Below are positions 47,666 to 56,963 of a stretch of DNA of 61,701 bases, in pieces. The notes below the pieces were generated by a model. That model was given only the letters and a program-made list of their open reading frames with translations. It did no database searches and had not been told where the DNA came from. The DNA comes from Rhizobiales bacterium Ga0077525 (GTDB lineage: Bacteria > Pseudomonadota > Alphaproteobacteria > Rhizobiales > Xanthobacteraceae): contig LNDS01000034.1 of NCBI GenBank assembly GCA_001464835.1, positions 1 through 61,701 of the forward strand, in the 5' to 3' direction. Position numbers and translations under genes: made by a program. Positions within the stretch are counted from its first letter, which is position 1. Every line of letters begins with the position of its first letter.

Positions 47666-48415
47666 TTATCTGGCATTTTTCACGCAATTGGCCGCCTCCG
47701 GCGAGCGGGCGGCACGGCCCTGATACAGCCCGGCCAGTCGCCGCAGCCCCGGCCCCGGCCGCCGGGCGTCGCGGGTCACCGGATTGGGCAGGCTGGCGGC
47801 CAGCAAGGCGGCCTGATAGCGGCTCAAACCCTCGGCGGAACGGCCAAAGGCCCGCCTGGCGCCCGCCTCGGCCCCAAAGACGCCATCCGGGCCCCATTCG
47901 GCAATGTTGAGATAGATTTCCAGCACCCGCCGCTTGGACAGCACCAGGTCGATCCACAGCGCCAGCGGGAACTCGAGCGCCTTGCGGACAAAGCTGCGGC
48001 CGCCCCAGAGAAACAGGTTCTTGGCGACCTGCTGGGTAATGGTGGAGCCGCCGCGCACATCGTCCAGCCCCTCGGCATCCTCGATGGCATTGCTGATTTC
48101 GGTGAAATCGACGCCGTAATGGGTGCAATAGCGGCCATCCTCGGCGATCAGCACCGCCAAAGGCAGGGCCGGCGACATCCGCTCGAGCGGGACGTAAGTG
48201 CGCTCGACCCGCTGGCCGGTCACTGTCCGCCACAGCATCAAGGTCGAAACCGGGTTAACCACGCTGTACAGCAGGGTCAACGCATAGGGCAGCAGAAGCA
48301 GCGTCAGGACGACATAGATCGCCAGCCGCAGCGGCCGCGCCACGCGCGGCAGCCGAAGGATGTCGTAGGCCACACTGAGCCGCCGGGGCGGCTGAAAGTC
48401 GGGGCGATAAATCAC
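47666..48415 (-). CDS. mtgA: monofunctional peptidoglycan transglycosylase
   Basis: A 249-residue membrane-anchored glycosyltransferase (GT51) that polymerises lipid II. One N-terminal helix (about 32-54: [12 protein letters not shown]) anchors it. Catalytic and substrate motifs are [13 protein letters not shown], with the first Glu as base, [15 protein letters not shown], and [13 protein letters not shown]. The start is uncertain: a GTG at 48415 gives V-I-Y-R-P-D-F, while the longer frame upstream overlaps the divergent ispA start. Confidence 0.92.
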   Translation of the reverse strand: MIYRPDFQPPRRLSVAYDILRLPRVARPLRLAIYVVLTLLLLPYALTLLYSVVNPVSTLMLWRTVTGQRVERTYVPLERMSPALPLAVLIAEDGRYCTHYGVDFTEISNAIEDAEGLDDVRGGSTITQQVAKNLFLWGGRSFVRKALEFPLALWIDLVLSKRRVLEIYLNIAEWGPDGVFGAEAGARRAFGRSAEGLSRYQAALLAASLPNPVTRDARRPGPGLRRLAGLYQGRAARSPEAANCVKNAR

Positions 48416-48479
48416 GAGGGCGAGCTTAGCCCATGCGCCGGCATTTGCGGCAACCGCGTTGCTGGGGCAAACATGTCGC

Positions 48480-49403
48480 ATGACCGCCAGTGACTTTGCC
48501 GATCGGTTGACCGCGACCGCCGCCGAGACCGAGGCGCTGCTTGAGCGACTGCTCGACGGCGCGACCCTTCCCGGCGAGACGGCGCGGCCCAACCGACTAT
48601 TGAGCGCCATGCGGCATGGCGCACTCGGCGGCGGCAAAAGGCTGCGGCCGTTTCTGGCGGTCGAGAGTGCGGCTCTGTTCGAAGCGCCGCGTGACGGCGC
48701 GCTGCTCGCCGGCTGCGCGCTGGAACTGCTACATTGCTATTCGCTGGTGCATGACGACCTGCCAGCGATGGACAATGACGCCCTGCGGCGCGGCCACCCG
48801 ACCGTGCACAGGAAATTCGACGACGCCACCGCGATCCTCGCCGGCGACGCACTGCTGACCCTGGCCTTCGACGTCATGACACGCGACGAGGTTCACGCCG
48901 ATGCCAAGGTACGCATCGCTTTGGTGCGCGCTCTGGCGCGCGCGGCGGGCCTGGGCGGTATGGCCGGCGGGCAGATGCTCGACCTTGCCGCCGAAGGCCG
49001 CTTCGAACAGAAGCGCGCTTTGAGTGAAAACGACATCGTCACCTTGCAGGCGATGAAGACCGGCGCGCTGATCCGCTTTGCCTGCGACGCCGGCGCGATT
49101 CTTGGTCAGGCCGATGCGCAAGCCGCTGCCTCTGTCGCGCGCTATGGCGCGGCCATCGGCCAGGCGTTCCAGATCGCCGACGACCTTCTCGATGTCGAAG
49201 GCGACAGCGCCACGCTCGGCAAGGCTACGGCCAAGGACGCCGCCGCCGGCAAGGCGACCCTTGTTGCCGTTCTCGGCATACAGGAAGCGCGGACGCGGCT
49301 CGATCGCTTGATCGCGGAAGCCGACGATGCGCTAACGCCGTTCGGCAAAAAGGCCGAGACCTTGCGCGCCGCGGCCCGCTTCGTCGCGCAACGGCAGAGC
49401 TAG
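48480..49403 (+). CDS. ispA: polyprenyl synthetase, geranyl/farnesyl diphosphate synthase
   Basis: A 307-residue isoprenyl diphosphate synthase. The first aspartate-rich motif is D-D-L-P-A-M-D-N-D (about residues 95-103), the second is D-D-L-L-D (about 234-238), with G-G-K-R-L-R-P-F-L and K-T-G-A-L-I-R. The residue size before the first motif (C-Y-S-L-V-H) suits farnesyl products. It feeds ubiquinone and undecaprenyl synthesis, fitting ubiG and ispG in the same window. The start is ATG at 48480, divergent from mtgA. Confidence 0.94.
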   Translation: MTASDFADRLTATAAETEALLERLLDGATLPGETARPNRLLSAMRHGALGGGKRLRPFLAVESAALFEAPRDGALLAGCALELLHCYSLVHDDLPAMDNDALRRGHPTVHRKFDDATAILAGDALLTLAFDVMTRDEVHADAKVRIALVRALARAAGLGGMAGGQMLDLAAEGRFEQKRALSENDIVTLQAMKTGALIRFACDAGAILGQADAQAAASVARYGAAIGQAFQIADDLLDVEGDSATLGKATAKDAAAGKATLVAVLGIQEARTRLDRLIAEADDALTPFGKKAETLRAAARFVAQRQS

Positions 49404-49421
49404 AGCAACGGACAACGAGTC

Positions 49422-50108
49422 ATGGCCGCAAGGAAGTCATCGCCACGGAAACCCACCGCGCTGCTGCTCCGCCTGGCGCGGTTGCACGGCAAGATCATCG
49501 TGGCGGCCATCGTCGGCATTGTCGTCGCGGCATTCGAACCGCTGGAAGTGCCGCGAGTGACACGGGCCTTGATCGGCTGGGACGCCGGCGTCGCGCTTTA
49601 CCTTATCCTCACTTATCCGATGGTGGTGCATACCGACGTCGCCGGCATCCGCAAGCGCGCCGCCGAAGAGGACGAAGGCGCCTTCGCCATTCTGCTGCTA
49701 ACGATTGTCGCTACCGTCGCTAGCCTCGTCGCCATTGTTTTCGAACTCGGCGCCGCGAAAGAGGCAGACGGCATACAGGCCGCCGGGCACGTCGCGCTGG
49801 CGATCAGCACGATCTTTTTGTCGTGGACCTTCGTCCACATGATCTTCTCGCTGCATTACGCCCATGAATTCTACGGCGAGCGCACTGACGGCAAGATCGG
49901 CGGGCTCGATTTTCCCGGCAGCGGCCATCCCGACTACTGGGATTTTCTGTATTTCTCGCTGGTCATCGGCATGACGTCGCAGGTCTCGGATGTCTGCGTC
50001 TCCAGCAAGCCTATCCGGCGCGTCGTCGCGGTCCACGGCGTGCTGTCGTTCTTCTTCAATCTCACCGTGCTCGCGCTGACCATCAACCTGGTGTCGAACC
50101 TGATATGA
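49422..50108 (+). CDS. DUF1345 family membrane protein
   Basis: A 228-residue inner-membrane protein with about five helices. Conserved features are W-D-A-G-V-A-L-Y-L-I-L, the H-Y-A-H-E-F-Y pair, and G-L-D-F-P-G-S-G-H-P-D-Y-W-D-F-L-Y-F-S, all typical of DUF1345. The function is unknown. It is ATGA-coupled to the antiporter gene, which suggests a shared role in ion handling (inference). Confidence 0.9.
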   Translation: MAARKSSPRKPTALLLRLARLHGKIIVAAIVGIVVAAFEPLEVPRVTRALIGWDAGVALYLILTYPMVVHTDVAGIRKRAAEEDEGAFAILLLTIVATVASLVAIVFELGAAKEADGIQAAGHVALAISTIFLSWTFVHMIFSLHYAHEFYGERTDGKIGGLDFPGSGHPDYWDFLYFSLVIGMTSQVSDVCVSSKPIRRVVAVHGVLSFFFNLTVLALTINLVSNLI

Positions 50109-51712
50109 CCGCGGTCATTCACACCATCCTGCTGATGGCGGCGGTACTGGCCGCGGTCGCGGTCGCGGCCAAGCGCCTGCACATCGCGCCGTCGATCCTT
50201 TTGGTCGTCGCCGGCATCGGCATGGCGCTGATCCCCGGCCTGCCGAGCATTCGCCTGGCGCCCGAACTGGTGCTGCTGGTGATCCTGCCGCCTTTGATTT
50301 ATTCAGCCGGCGTCGCCATGAGCTGGCGCGAATTCAAATACAATCTGCGGCCGATCGCGCTGCTCGCCTTCGGCTGCGTCGTGTTCACGACCTGCGCGGT
50401 GGCGGCGGCCGCGCATTTCTTTCTCGGCTTCAGTTGGGCCGCCGGCTTTCTCCTCGGCGCGATCATCGCGCCGCCCGATGTCGTGGCGCCGCTGGCGATT
50501 GCGCGGCGGCTCGGCCTGCCGCGCCGCCTCGTCGTCATCCTCGAAGGCGAAGGCCTCGCCAATGACGCGACCGCGCTGATCCTCTATCGCTTCGCCGTCG
50601 CCGCCGTCTCGACCGGCCTGTTCTCGCTCGGCGAGGCCGCCGGCACGTTCGCCCTCATTGTCGTCGGCGAAATCATTTACGGCATCGCCGTCGGCTGGCT
50701 GTCACTGCGGCTGCGGCAATGGGCGCGCGAGCCGCGCGTCGAGATCACATTGTCGTTGATGACGCCCTATCTGGCCTATTGGGTGCCGGAGTATTTTCAC
50801 GGCTCCGGGGTGCTCGCCACCGTCGCCTGCGGATTATACGTCAGCTGGAACGGGCCGCGCCTGATCCCATCGGCGACGCGCCTGCAAGGCATCTTTTTCT
50901 GGGACCTGATCGTCTATCTGATCGAAGGCTTCGTGTTCCTGCTCACCGGCCTGCAAGCGCGCACCTTGATCGAGCAGACGCAAGCCTTCTCGCTGCGCGA
51001 ACTGCTGATCGCCACCGCGCTGGTGACCGCCATCGCCATCGCCGCGCGCTTCGTCTGGATATTTCCGCTGACCTACATTCCGCGCTGGGTCAGCGCGTCG
51101 TTGCGCAAACGCGATCCGGCGCCGCCGTGGCAAGGCCCATTCCTGCTGTCGTTCACCGGCATTCGCGGCGTGGTGTCGCTGGCCGCGGCTTTGGCCATTC
51201 CTTACGTGATGGCGAACGGCCAGCCGTTTCCGCACCGCGACATGATTTTGTTCATCGTGTTCGGTGTCATCGTCATCACGCTGATCGGACAGGGCCTGAT
51301 GCTGCCTTCGGTGGTGCATTGGCTCGGCCTGTCGACCATCGGCAAGAAGGAACATGCCGAGGAGATCGAGCGCGAACTTCGCGCGCGGCAGGAAGCGCTG
51401 GAACAGGTGACCAAGCGGCTGGAGAAGGCTATCGCCGATCACGAACTACCGGACGTCATCGCAACGCATCTGCGCACCCGCAATCAAATCCGCTTGCAGG
51501 TGCTGCCGCGCAACCTCACCGAGGACATCGACCTGTTGCGCCGCACCGCGGCGGTGAAGAAGGAGTTGATCGACGCCGAGCGCGACTTCATCCATCAGTT
51601 GCTGCGCGACGGCAAGATCACCGACGAAGCGCGCCGGCGCATCGAGTATGAACTCGATCTCGAAGAAGCCGGCGTCGCCAATCGCGGCAGCGAGGGCGGC
51701 GGGTGGATGTAG
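50105..51712 (+). CDS. Na+/H+ antiporter, CPA1/NhaP type
   Basis: A 535-residue cation/proton antiporter. About twelve helices cover residues 1-400; the ion-site region reads G-A-I-I-A-P-P-D-V-V-A (usual P-T-D-P-V-A) and E-G-E-G-L-A-N-D-A-T-A (usual E-S-x-x-N-D-x-T-A), so the catalytic Asp and Asn-Asp are kept. The last about 110 residues are a helical cytoplasmic domain. It uses the proton gradient to expel Na+ or other monovalent cations. Translationally coupled to the DUF1345 gene. Confidence 0.93.
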   Translation: MTAVIHTILLMAAVLAAVAVAAKRLHIAPSILLVVAGIGMALIPGLPSIRLAPELVLLVILPPLIYSAGVAMSWREFKYNLRPIALLAFGCVVFTTCAVAAAAHFFLGFSWAAGFLLGAIIAPPDVVAPLAIARRLGLPRRLVVILEGEGLANDATALILYRFAVAAVSTGLFSLGEAAGTFALIVVGEIIYGIAVGWLSLRLRQWAREPRVEITLSLMTPYLAYWVPEYFHGSGVLATVACGLYVSWNGPRLIPSATRLQGIFFWDLIVYLIEGFVFLLTGLQARTLIEQTQAFSLRELLIATALVTAIAIAARFVWIFPLTYIPRWVSASLRKRDPAPPWQGPFLLSFTGIRGVVSLAAALAIPYVMANGQPFPHRDMILFIVFGVIVITLIGQGLMLPSVVHWLGLSTIGKKEHAEEIERELRARQEALEQVTKRLEKAIADHELPDVIATHLRTRNQIRLQVLPRNLTEDIDLLRRTAAVKKELIDAERDFIHQLLRDGKITDEARRRIEYELDLEEAGVANRGSEGGGWM

Positions 51713-51720
51713 CTCACATC

Positions 51721-51749
51721 CGCCGGCTTTGCGTGTTGCGATGCCGGCG
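51721..51749. terminator. possible bidirectional terminator
   Basis: A seven-base-pair GC stem (CGCCGGC / GCCGGCG) with a 15-base loop lies between the convergent antiporter and lysozyme-like genes. There is no T-run, so this is a weak candidate. Confidence 0.35.
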
Positions 51750-51758
51750 AAGTTAAGG

Positions 51759-52697
51759 TCAATTCTTCGGCGCGGGCTTTTCCGGAACGACCGGCTCGAA
51801 CGTGGCTTTCCAGCTGTCGACGAACTTTTCCATCAATCCCGGGTCCTCCTCGGTCTGGTAATGCTTGCCCCAGTAGCGGGATTGCGCCTGCACATCGCCG
51901 GCCGGAGGCACCGGATGATCGGCGCCGGCGCCGTGCTCGATATATCGCAACAAGGCCATGCCGGAGGCATAGCAGCTATCCGTCTTGAGCAGCGCGCGGT
52001 CCGGCTTGCCGCTTTGAACGCCGGCCAGCTGGCGCAGCGCTTTGGCCAGTTTCTTGTTGTCGGGCAATTCCAGATAGCGGTCCCACATGTCGTCATAGGT
52101 CTTCGGAATCATCTGCACGAGGCCCTCGCCGCTGCCGTTGTTGTACTCGGCAACGCGGCTGAAGCCGTCGCTCTCATGGTTGGCCGTGTTGAGCAGAAGG
52201 CTGAACGTGTCCGCCCGGTCCAGCGTGCAGCCGGCGCTCACCGCCGGCAGCAAGGTATCAAGCGCTCTGTTAAGGACGGGGACAAACTTGTCCGCACGCA
52301 CCTTGCGCTGCTCCGAATCCAACGTCCTGAGGGTAAAGAGCAGCTTGAAGGTGAAGGTCGCCTGCCGGGGTTTCCTCGTGCTTGACGGGCCGTAGTTCTC
52401 CTTGACGGTCACCGACAGGCTGGCCGGAACTTCGGTATCTTCCGGCTTCAGGGAGACCAGAATCGGCTCCTGGCCTTCATCGTCGTACTTGTCTTTTTCC
52501 ACCACTCTGGCCGTGACGTCGACGGTGGTCGGAGCCGTAATCGGTATTTCGCCCTTGAGGAGATAGGTGCTGTCCTTCTTCTTCCACACCTTCCTGTCTG
52601 AAAATCCGGCGGCATCGGATGACATAAAGAATTTGAGATCCGGGCCGATACTGCCCTGTATCTCGATGTCCTTGAGCGTGATCTTATAGACTGGCAT
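51759..52697 (-). CDS. lysozyme-like domain protein with N-terminal beta domain, no signal peptide
   Basis: A 312-residue protein. It begins at an ATG with an ideal GGGAGG site. The N-terminal 130 residues (M-P-V-Y-K-I-T-L-K-D-I-E-I-Q) look like a beta-sandwich of C2 or jelly-roll type; the C-terminal part (about 165-300) has the helical look of a lysozyme-like glycosidase, with L-L-N-T-A-N-H-E-S-D-G-F-S-R (a candidate catalytic Glu), E-Y-N-N-G-S-G-E-G-L-V-Q-M-I-P-K-T-Y and R-Y-W-G-K-H-Y. There is no signal peptide or membrane helix. A secreted or effector-type muralytic enzyme is possible, but this is inference. No immunity or secretion gene is linked. Confidence 0.75.
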   Translation of the reverse strand: MPVYKITLKDIEIQGSIGPDLKFFMSSDAAGFSDRKVWKKKDSTYLLKGEIPITAPTTVDVTARVVEKDKYDDEGQEPILVSLKPEDTEVPASLSVTVKENYGPSSTRKPRQATFTFKLLFTLRTLDSEQRKVRADKFVPVLNRALDTLLPAVSAGCTLDRADTFSLLLNTANHESDGFSRVAEYNNGSGEGLVQMIPKTYDDMWDRYLELPDNKKLAKALRQLAGVQSGKPDRALLKTDSCYASGMALLRYIEHGAGADHPVPPAGDVQAQSRYWGKHYQTEEDPGLMEKFVDSWKATFEPVVPEKPAPKN

Positions 52698-52835
52698 GGA
52701 CGCCTCCCGATTGAGATCGAGAGCATTATCACCTATGACGCGAGGGGATTTTTGATCTGGATTAAATGAGCCGCTCAAATATCGGCTCGGAAAAGGCGGT
52801 TAAACGGTGCAACCACATACACGAGGGACGCGCCG

Positions 52836-53267
52836 TTACTCCACCTTCACATACGCAATATCGACGAACAACGACATGTCGCGCTCTTTCAGGCGCGGGG
52901 CCTTGCCGACGCCGGGCTCCGGCGAATAGGTGATTTGCACCTTGTTGTTCGCCAGCCATTCGATTTTCGGAAAGGCATTACGCTTGGCCGGCGCCGCGCA
53001 CGGCGCGGTATAGACCTGATAGGCACTGTTGCTGGACACGAAACTGTCCGGATAGACGGTGAGAAAAATTGCAATCGTATCGACGCAGAAATTCACCGGC
53101 GTGTCGTTCGACACGGTCAGCCGCACCGCCTTGTACTTGCCGTCCGGCGCAGCAACAGCGACAAGCGCCTTGTCGGCGCGGTCGGTGGTGGCGGCGAGAT
53201 AGATCGAGCCGGCGATCAAAGCCAGCACGACACCCAAAAATCCGATCAGAAACGTTTTGGCTTTCAA
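52836..53267 (-). CDS. membrane-anchored hypothetical protein
   Basis: A 143-residue protein with an N-terminal helix (about 6-26: F-L-I-G-F-L-G-V-V-L-A-L-I) that is a signal anchor or uncleaved signal, and a small beta-rich domain with two Cys residues (N-F-C-V-D, A-P-C-A-A) that could pair. No known domain is recognised. It lies between the lysozyme-like gene and ispG on the same strand. Confidence 0.78.
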   Translation of the reverse strand: MKAKTFLIGFLGVVLALIAGSIYLAATTDRADKALVAVAAPDGKYKAVRLTVSNDTPVNFCVDTIAIFLTVYPDSFVSSNSAYQVYTAPCAAPAKRNAFPKIEWLANNKVQITYSPEPGVGKAPRLKERDMSLFVDIAYVKVE

Positions 53268-53292
53268 GATTTCGCTTTCAAAAATTGAATTC

Positions 53293-54531
53293 TTACTCGG
53301 CCGCGGTACGGTTGCCGGTGCCGAAACGGCGCTCGATATAATCGATCACCATCTTTTTGAAGTCAGTGGTGAGGCTCGGCCCGCGCAAGGTGGCGACCTT
53401 CTTGCCATCAACGAAGACCGGCGCGGTCGGCGTCTCGCCGGTGCCGGGCAGCGAGATACCGATGTCGGCGTGCTTCGACTCGCCCGGGCCGTTGACGATG
53501 CAGCCCATCACCGCGACGTTCAACGTTTCGACGCCGGGATAGCGCGTCTTCCATTCCGGCATCGAGGTGCGGATGAAGCCCTGAATGTCGGCAGCGAGTT
53601 CCTGAAACGTGGTCGAGGTGGTGCGGCCGCAACCGGGGCAGGCCGCGACCAGAGGCACGAAGGTGCGCAGGCCCATGGTCTGCAGCAATTCCTGCGCGAC
53701 CTGGACTTCGAGCGTACGGTCGCCGTTCGGCTCCGGCGTCAACGACACGCGCACCGTGTCGCCGATGCCCTGTTGCAGCAGCACGCCCATCGCGGCGCTC
53801 GAGGCAACGATGCCCTTGGAGCCCATGCCGGCTTCAGTGAGGCCGAGATGCAGTGCATAGTCGGAACGGCGCGCCAGTTCGGTATAGACGGCGATGAGGT
53901 CCTGCACCGCGGAAACCTTGGCCGAGAGAATGATGCGGTTTTTAGACAGGCCGATCTCCTCGGCGCGCGCCGCCGACAGCAGCGCCGATTGCACCATCGC
54001 TTCGTGCGTAACCTCGCGCGCGCCGATCGGCGCGGCGGAAGCCGAATTCTCGTCCATCAACTTGGTCAGAAGCTCCTGATCGAGCGAGCCCCAGTTGACG
54101 CCGATGCGTACCGGCTTGTTGTGCCTGATCGCCATCTCGACGATCTGGGTGAATTGCGGATCGCGCTTGTTCTTGAAGCCGACATTGCCGGGATTGATGC
54201 GGTATTTGTCGAGCGCCTCAGCCATGGCCGGATAGTCGTTGAGCAGCGTGTGGCCGTTGTAATGAAAGTCGCCGACGATCGGCACCTTCACATTCATCTG
54301 CGCGAGGCGCTCCTTGATGCGCGGCACGGCGTCGGCCGCCTCGGGGCGGTCGACGGTAATGCGCACCAGTTCGGAACCGGCCCGCGCCAGCGCGGCGACT
54401 TGCCGCGCCGTGCCCTCGGCGTCCGCTGTGTCGGTATTGGTCATCGACTGCACGACAATCGGCGCACCGCCGCCGACGCGAACGCCGCCGACATCCACCG
54501 CGACAGTTTTATGACGTGCAAGCGTGCTCAT
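53293..54531 (-). CDS. ispG: 4-hydroxy-3-methylbut-2-enyl diphosphate synthase (flavodoxin)
   Basis: A 412-residue 4Fe-4S enzyme of the MEP isoprenoid pathway, converting the cyclic diphosphate MEcPP to [16 protein letters not shown] and Q-V-A-A-L-A-R-A-G at the N-terminus, [11 protein letters not shown], the cluster ligands in C-P-G-C-G-R-T and the C-terminal G-C-I-V-N-G-P-G-E (third cysteine) and catalytic E are all present. The start at 54531 gives [10 protein letters not shown]. It lies 44 bases after an EamA transporter gene on the same strand. Confidence 0.97.
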   Translation of the reverse strand: MSTLARHKTVAVDVGGVRVGGGAPIVVQSMTNTDTADAEGTARQVAALARAGSELVRITVDRPEAADAVPRIKERLAQMNVKVPIVGDFHYNGHTLLNDYPAMAEALDKYRINPGNVGFKNKRDPQFTQIVEMAIRHNKPVRIGVNWGSLDQELLTKLMDENSASAAPIGAREVTHEAMVQSALLSAARAEEIGLSKNRIILSAKVSAVQDLIAVYTELARRSDYALHLGLTEAGMGSKGIVASSAAMGVLLQQGIGDTVRVSLTPEPNGDRTLEVQVAQELLQTMGLRTFVPLVAACPGCGRTTSTTFQELAADIQGFIRTSMPEWKTRYPGVETLNVAVMGCIVNGPGESKHADIGISLPGTGETPTAPVFVDGKKVATLRGPSLTTDFKKMVIDYIERRFGTGNRTAAE

Positions 54532-54575
54532 TACCGGTCCTGATCGCGCGGGAGTGCCAGACAAATATAGCCGGG

Positions 54576-55484
54576 TCAACGCGTCCTGTTCACCAATATA
54601 AGGCCGCCGGCGACCAGCGCCACCGCAACCATAAATGCCGGCGTCAGCGGGTCGCCGAGCACCAGATGGCCGGCGGCGACGCCGAATAGCGGCGTCAAGA
54701 AGGTGAAGGACGACACCCTGTTGGCGGAGTAGTTCTTGATCAGGGCGAACCAGATGACGAAGGTGACGCTGACCACCCAGATGGTCTGGTAGGCGAGCCA
54801 GCTCAGCGCCTGCGCGTCCGGCCAGCGCGTCATGGTTTCGCCGGCGATGAAGGCGCCGGCCGCGAGGATCGGGGCCGACACCACAAGCTGGTACATCATC
54901 ACCTTTTCCGGCGACGTGCCGTTGAGCCGGCTCGCCTTGATGACGATGGTGGTGCTCGCCCAGCCGATCGCGGCGATGATGAGCAGGATGTCGCCGAGCG
55001 TCTGGCGTGGATCGAGCGCCGGCGTCGGCAGTCCGAAGGCCACCATCATGCCGGCGAATGACAGGCACAGCCCGACCCATTGCCAGGGCTTGAAACGATC
55101 GGCCGGCAGGAAGACGCGGGCAAGAATGACGACAAAGAACGGCGCCAGATACATGAACAGCACTGCACGCGTCGCCGTGGTGTAGGCAAGCCCTTGGTAG
55201 ATGCAGGCGAACTCTGCCCCGAACAGAGCGCCGGCAATGAGGCCCGGCACCAAAGTGCCGTCGCGCTTGAACAGCGGAATGCCGCGCAGCACGCACCAAG
55301 CGCCGACGAGAACGACGGCGACGACGGAGCGGATCGCGCCCTGAATCAGCGGCGGAATGTCGTGAATCGCCAGCTTCACCGCGACGTGGTTGAAGCCCCA
55401 GGACAGGCACAGCAACACGATGAGCGCGATCGCAACAGCATCGAGAGGGCGCGTTGTGTGGTGGGTTTCGGGCGACGCGGACAT
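54576..55484 (-). CDS. EamA family transporter
   Basis: A 302-residue DMT-superfamily permease with about ten helices in two EamA repeats, the first containing [12 protein letters not shown] (the typical W-G-x-N-x-x-x-x-K start) and the second [11 protein letters not shown]. Substrate unknown. ispG follows closely, so co-transcription is likely. Third EamA gene in the window. Confidence 0.92.
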   Translation of the reverse strand: MSASPETHHTTRPLDAVAIALIVLLCLSWGFNHVAVKLAIHDIPPLIQGAIRSVVAVVLVGAWCVLRGIPLFKRDGTLVPGLIAGALFGAEFACIYQGLAYTTATRAVLFMYLAPFFVVILARVFLPADRFKPWQWVGLCLSFAGMMVAFGLPTPALDPRQTLGDILLIIAAIGWASTTIVIKASRLNGTSPEKVMMYQLVVSAPILAAGAFIAGETMTRWPDAQALSWLAYQTIWVVSVTFVIWFALIKNYSANRVSSFTFLTPLFGVAAGHLVLGDPLTPAFMVAVALVAGGLILVNRTR

Positions 55485-55511
55485 TCTTGTTCTTCGGTCA
55501 CGCCGTGGGCG

Positions 55512-56021
55512 TTACGCCGCCCTGCAATTCACGCAGATGCCGGAAATCTCGATCACCGGCGTTTTCGGCGTGAAGCCGGCGGCGCGCGAGGCGCTCTTGA
55601 TCGTCTCCGCAACCGCGACAGACGCCGCCTCGCCGACCGCGCCGCATTTCTCGCAAATGAGAAACACCACCGGGTCGCCGCTATCGTGATTATGCGCGCA
55701 GGCGATGAAGGCGTTGCGGCTTTCGATTCTGTGAACGAGGCCCTGCTCGCGCAGGAAATCGAGCGCGCGATAGATGGTGATCGGCGCCGGCCGCGCGCCC
55801 TGGTCCGCCAGCCGGTCGATCAGTTCATAGGCGCCGAGCGGCGCGTGGCTGGCGAGCAAGGCCTCCAGCACGCGGCGGCGGATCGGCGTCAGTTTTTCCT
55901 TGTGCGCGGCGCAGGTCGCCTCGGCGTGCGCTATGGCGTCGCTGGCGCAGCGGTCATGGTCATGCCCCGGCGTCGGGAACACCGCGCGGGCGTACGATTT
56001 CTTCGGCGTGGCTTTGACCAA
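55512..56021 (-). CDS. zur: Fur family regulator, probable zinc uptake regulator Zur
   Basis: A 169-residue Fur-family repressor. The N-terminus has an Asp/His-rich stretch (G-H-D-H-D-R-C), then a winged helix with L-T-P-I-R-R-R-V-L-E-A-L and the recognition helix A-P-I-T-I-Y-R-A-L-D-F-L. The C-terminal half holds H-x-H-D-S and two C-x-x-C pairs (C-E-K-C and C-V-N-C) for structural zinc, and the length and features suit Zur better than Fur. The TTG at 56021 has a GGAG site; a longer start at 56096 is possible. No znu genes are adjacent. It is divergent from bdhA. Confidence 0.8.
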   Translation of the reverse strand: MVKATPKKSYARAVFPTPGHDHDRCASDAIAHAEATCAAHKEKLTPIRRRVLEALLASHAPLGAYELIDRLADQGARPAPITIYRALDFLREQGLVHRIESRNAFIACAHNHDSGDPVVFLICEKCGAVGEAASVAVAETIKSASRAAGFTPKTPVIEISGICVNCRAA

Positions 56022-56170
56022 TGTCGGCTCCGTCCTGATACTGAAGTCTACCCTAGTGGGGCCTGAATCGCGCCGTTCAGTACATATATATTGCACTGCA
56101 ACAAGAATAGAGGCAGGTTCCAGCCACCTCCAGACACTCGGCCTGCGGCCGCACGGATTAGAGGACTTTC

Positions 56171-56953
56171 ATGCTTAAAGGCAAAACCGCTTTGGTCACC
56201 GGTTCCACCTCCGGCATCGGGCTCGCCACCGCGCGCGCGCTGGCCGCCGGCGGCGCCAACGTCATGCTCAACGGCTTCGGCGACAAGGACGCGATCGAGA
56301 AGGAACGCGCCGGGCTGGAAAAGGAATTCGGCATCAAGGCGCTGTATTCTCCGGCCGATATGTCGAAACCTTCCGAGATCGCGGCGATGATCGCGACGAC
56401 GGAAAAGGAATTCGGCGCCCTCGACGTCCTGGTCAACAATGCCGGCATCCAGCATGTCGCCTCAATCGAGGATTTCCCGGTCGACAAATGGGACGCAGTC
56501 ATCGCGATCAACCTGTCGTCGGCATTTCACGGCATTCGCGCGGCGATCCCCGGCATGAAGAAGCGCAAGTGGGGCCGCATCATCAACATCGCCTCGGCGC
56601 ATGGCCTTGTCGCTAGCGCACAGAAGGTGGCTTACGTCGCCGCCAAGCACGGCCTCGTCGGCATGACCAAGGTTGTCGCCATCGAAGCCGCCAATGACGG
56701 CGTCACCTGCAACGCCATTTGCCCCGGCTGGGTGCTGACGCCGCTGGTGCAGAAGCAGATCGACGCACGCGCGCAGGCCACCGGCCAATCGACCCGCGAA
56801 GCCGAGATCGCGCTGCTGTCGGAGAAGCAGCCGATGCATCAGTTTACCAAGCCGGAAAACATAGGCGCGCTGGCGGTGTTCCTGTGCAGCGATGGCGCCG
56901 CGTCGATCACCGGCTCGGCCTATTCGATCGACGGCGGCTGGGTGGCGCAGTGA
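56171..56953 (+). CDS. bdhA: 3-hydroxybutyrate dehydrogenase
   Basis: A 260-residue short-chain dehydrogenase that oxidises D-3-hydroxybutyrate to acetoacetate during PHB breakdown. T-G-S-T-S-G-I-G-L-A near residues 10-19, N-N-A-G-I-Q-H-V, S-A-H-G-L-V-A-S-x-x-K-V-A-Y-V-A-A-K with the catalytic Ser, Tyr and Lys, and C-P-G-W-V-L-T-P-L-V all match bdhA. It is followed after ten bases by a patatin-like gene on the same strand. Confidence 0.94.
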   Translation: MLKGKTALVTGSTSGIGLATARALAAGGANVMLNGFGDKDAIEKERAGLEKEFGIKALYSPADMSKPSEIAAMIATTEKEFGALDVLVNNAGIQHVASIEDFPVDKWDAVIAINLSSAFHGIRAAIPGMKKRKWGRIINIASAHGLVASAQKVAYVAAKHGLVGMTKVVAIEAANDGVTCNAICPGWVLTPLVQKQIDARAQATGQSTREAEIALLSEKQPMHQFTKPENIGALAVFLCSDGAASITGSAYSIDGGWVAQ

Positions 56954-56963
56954 TCGGAACCCG

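Noticed and set aside
56022..56170. Zur box between zur and bdhA
   Set aside because: An AT-rich stretch is present near 56080-56092 but no convincing Zur-type palindrome.
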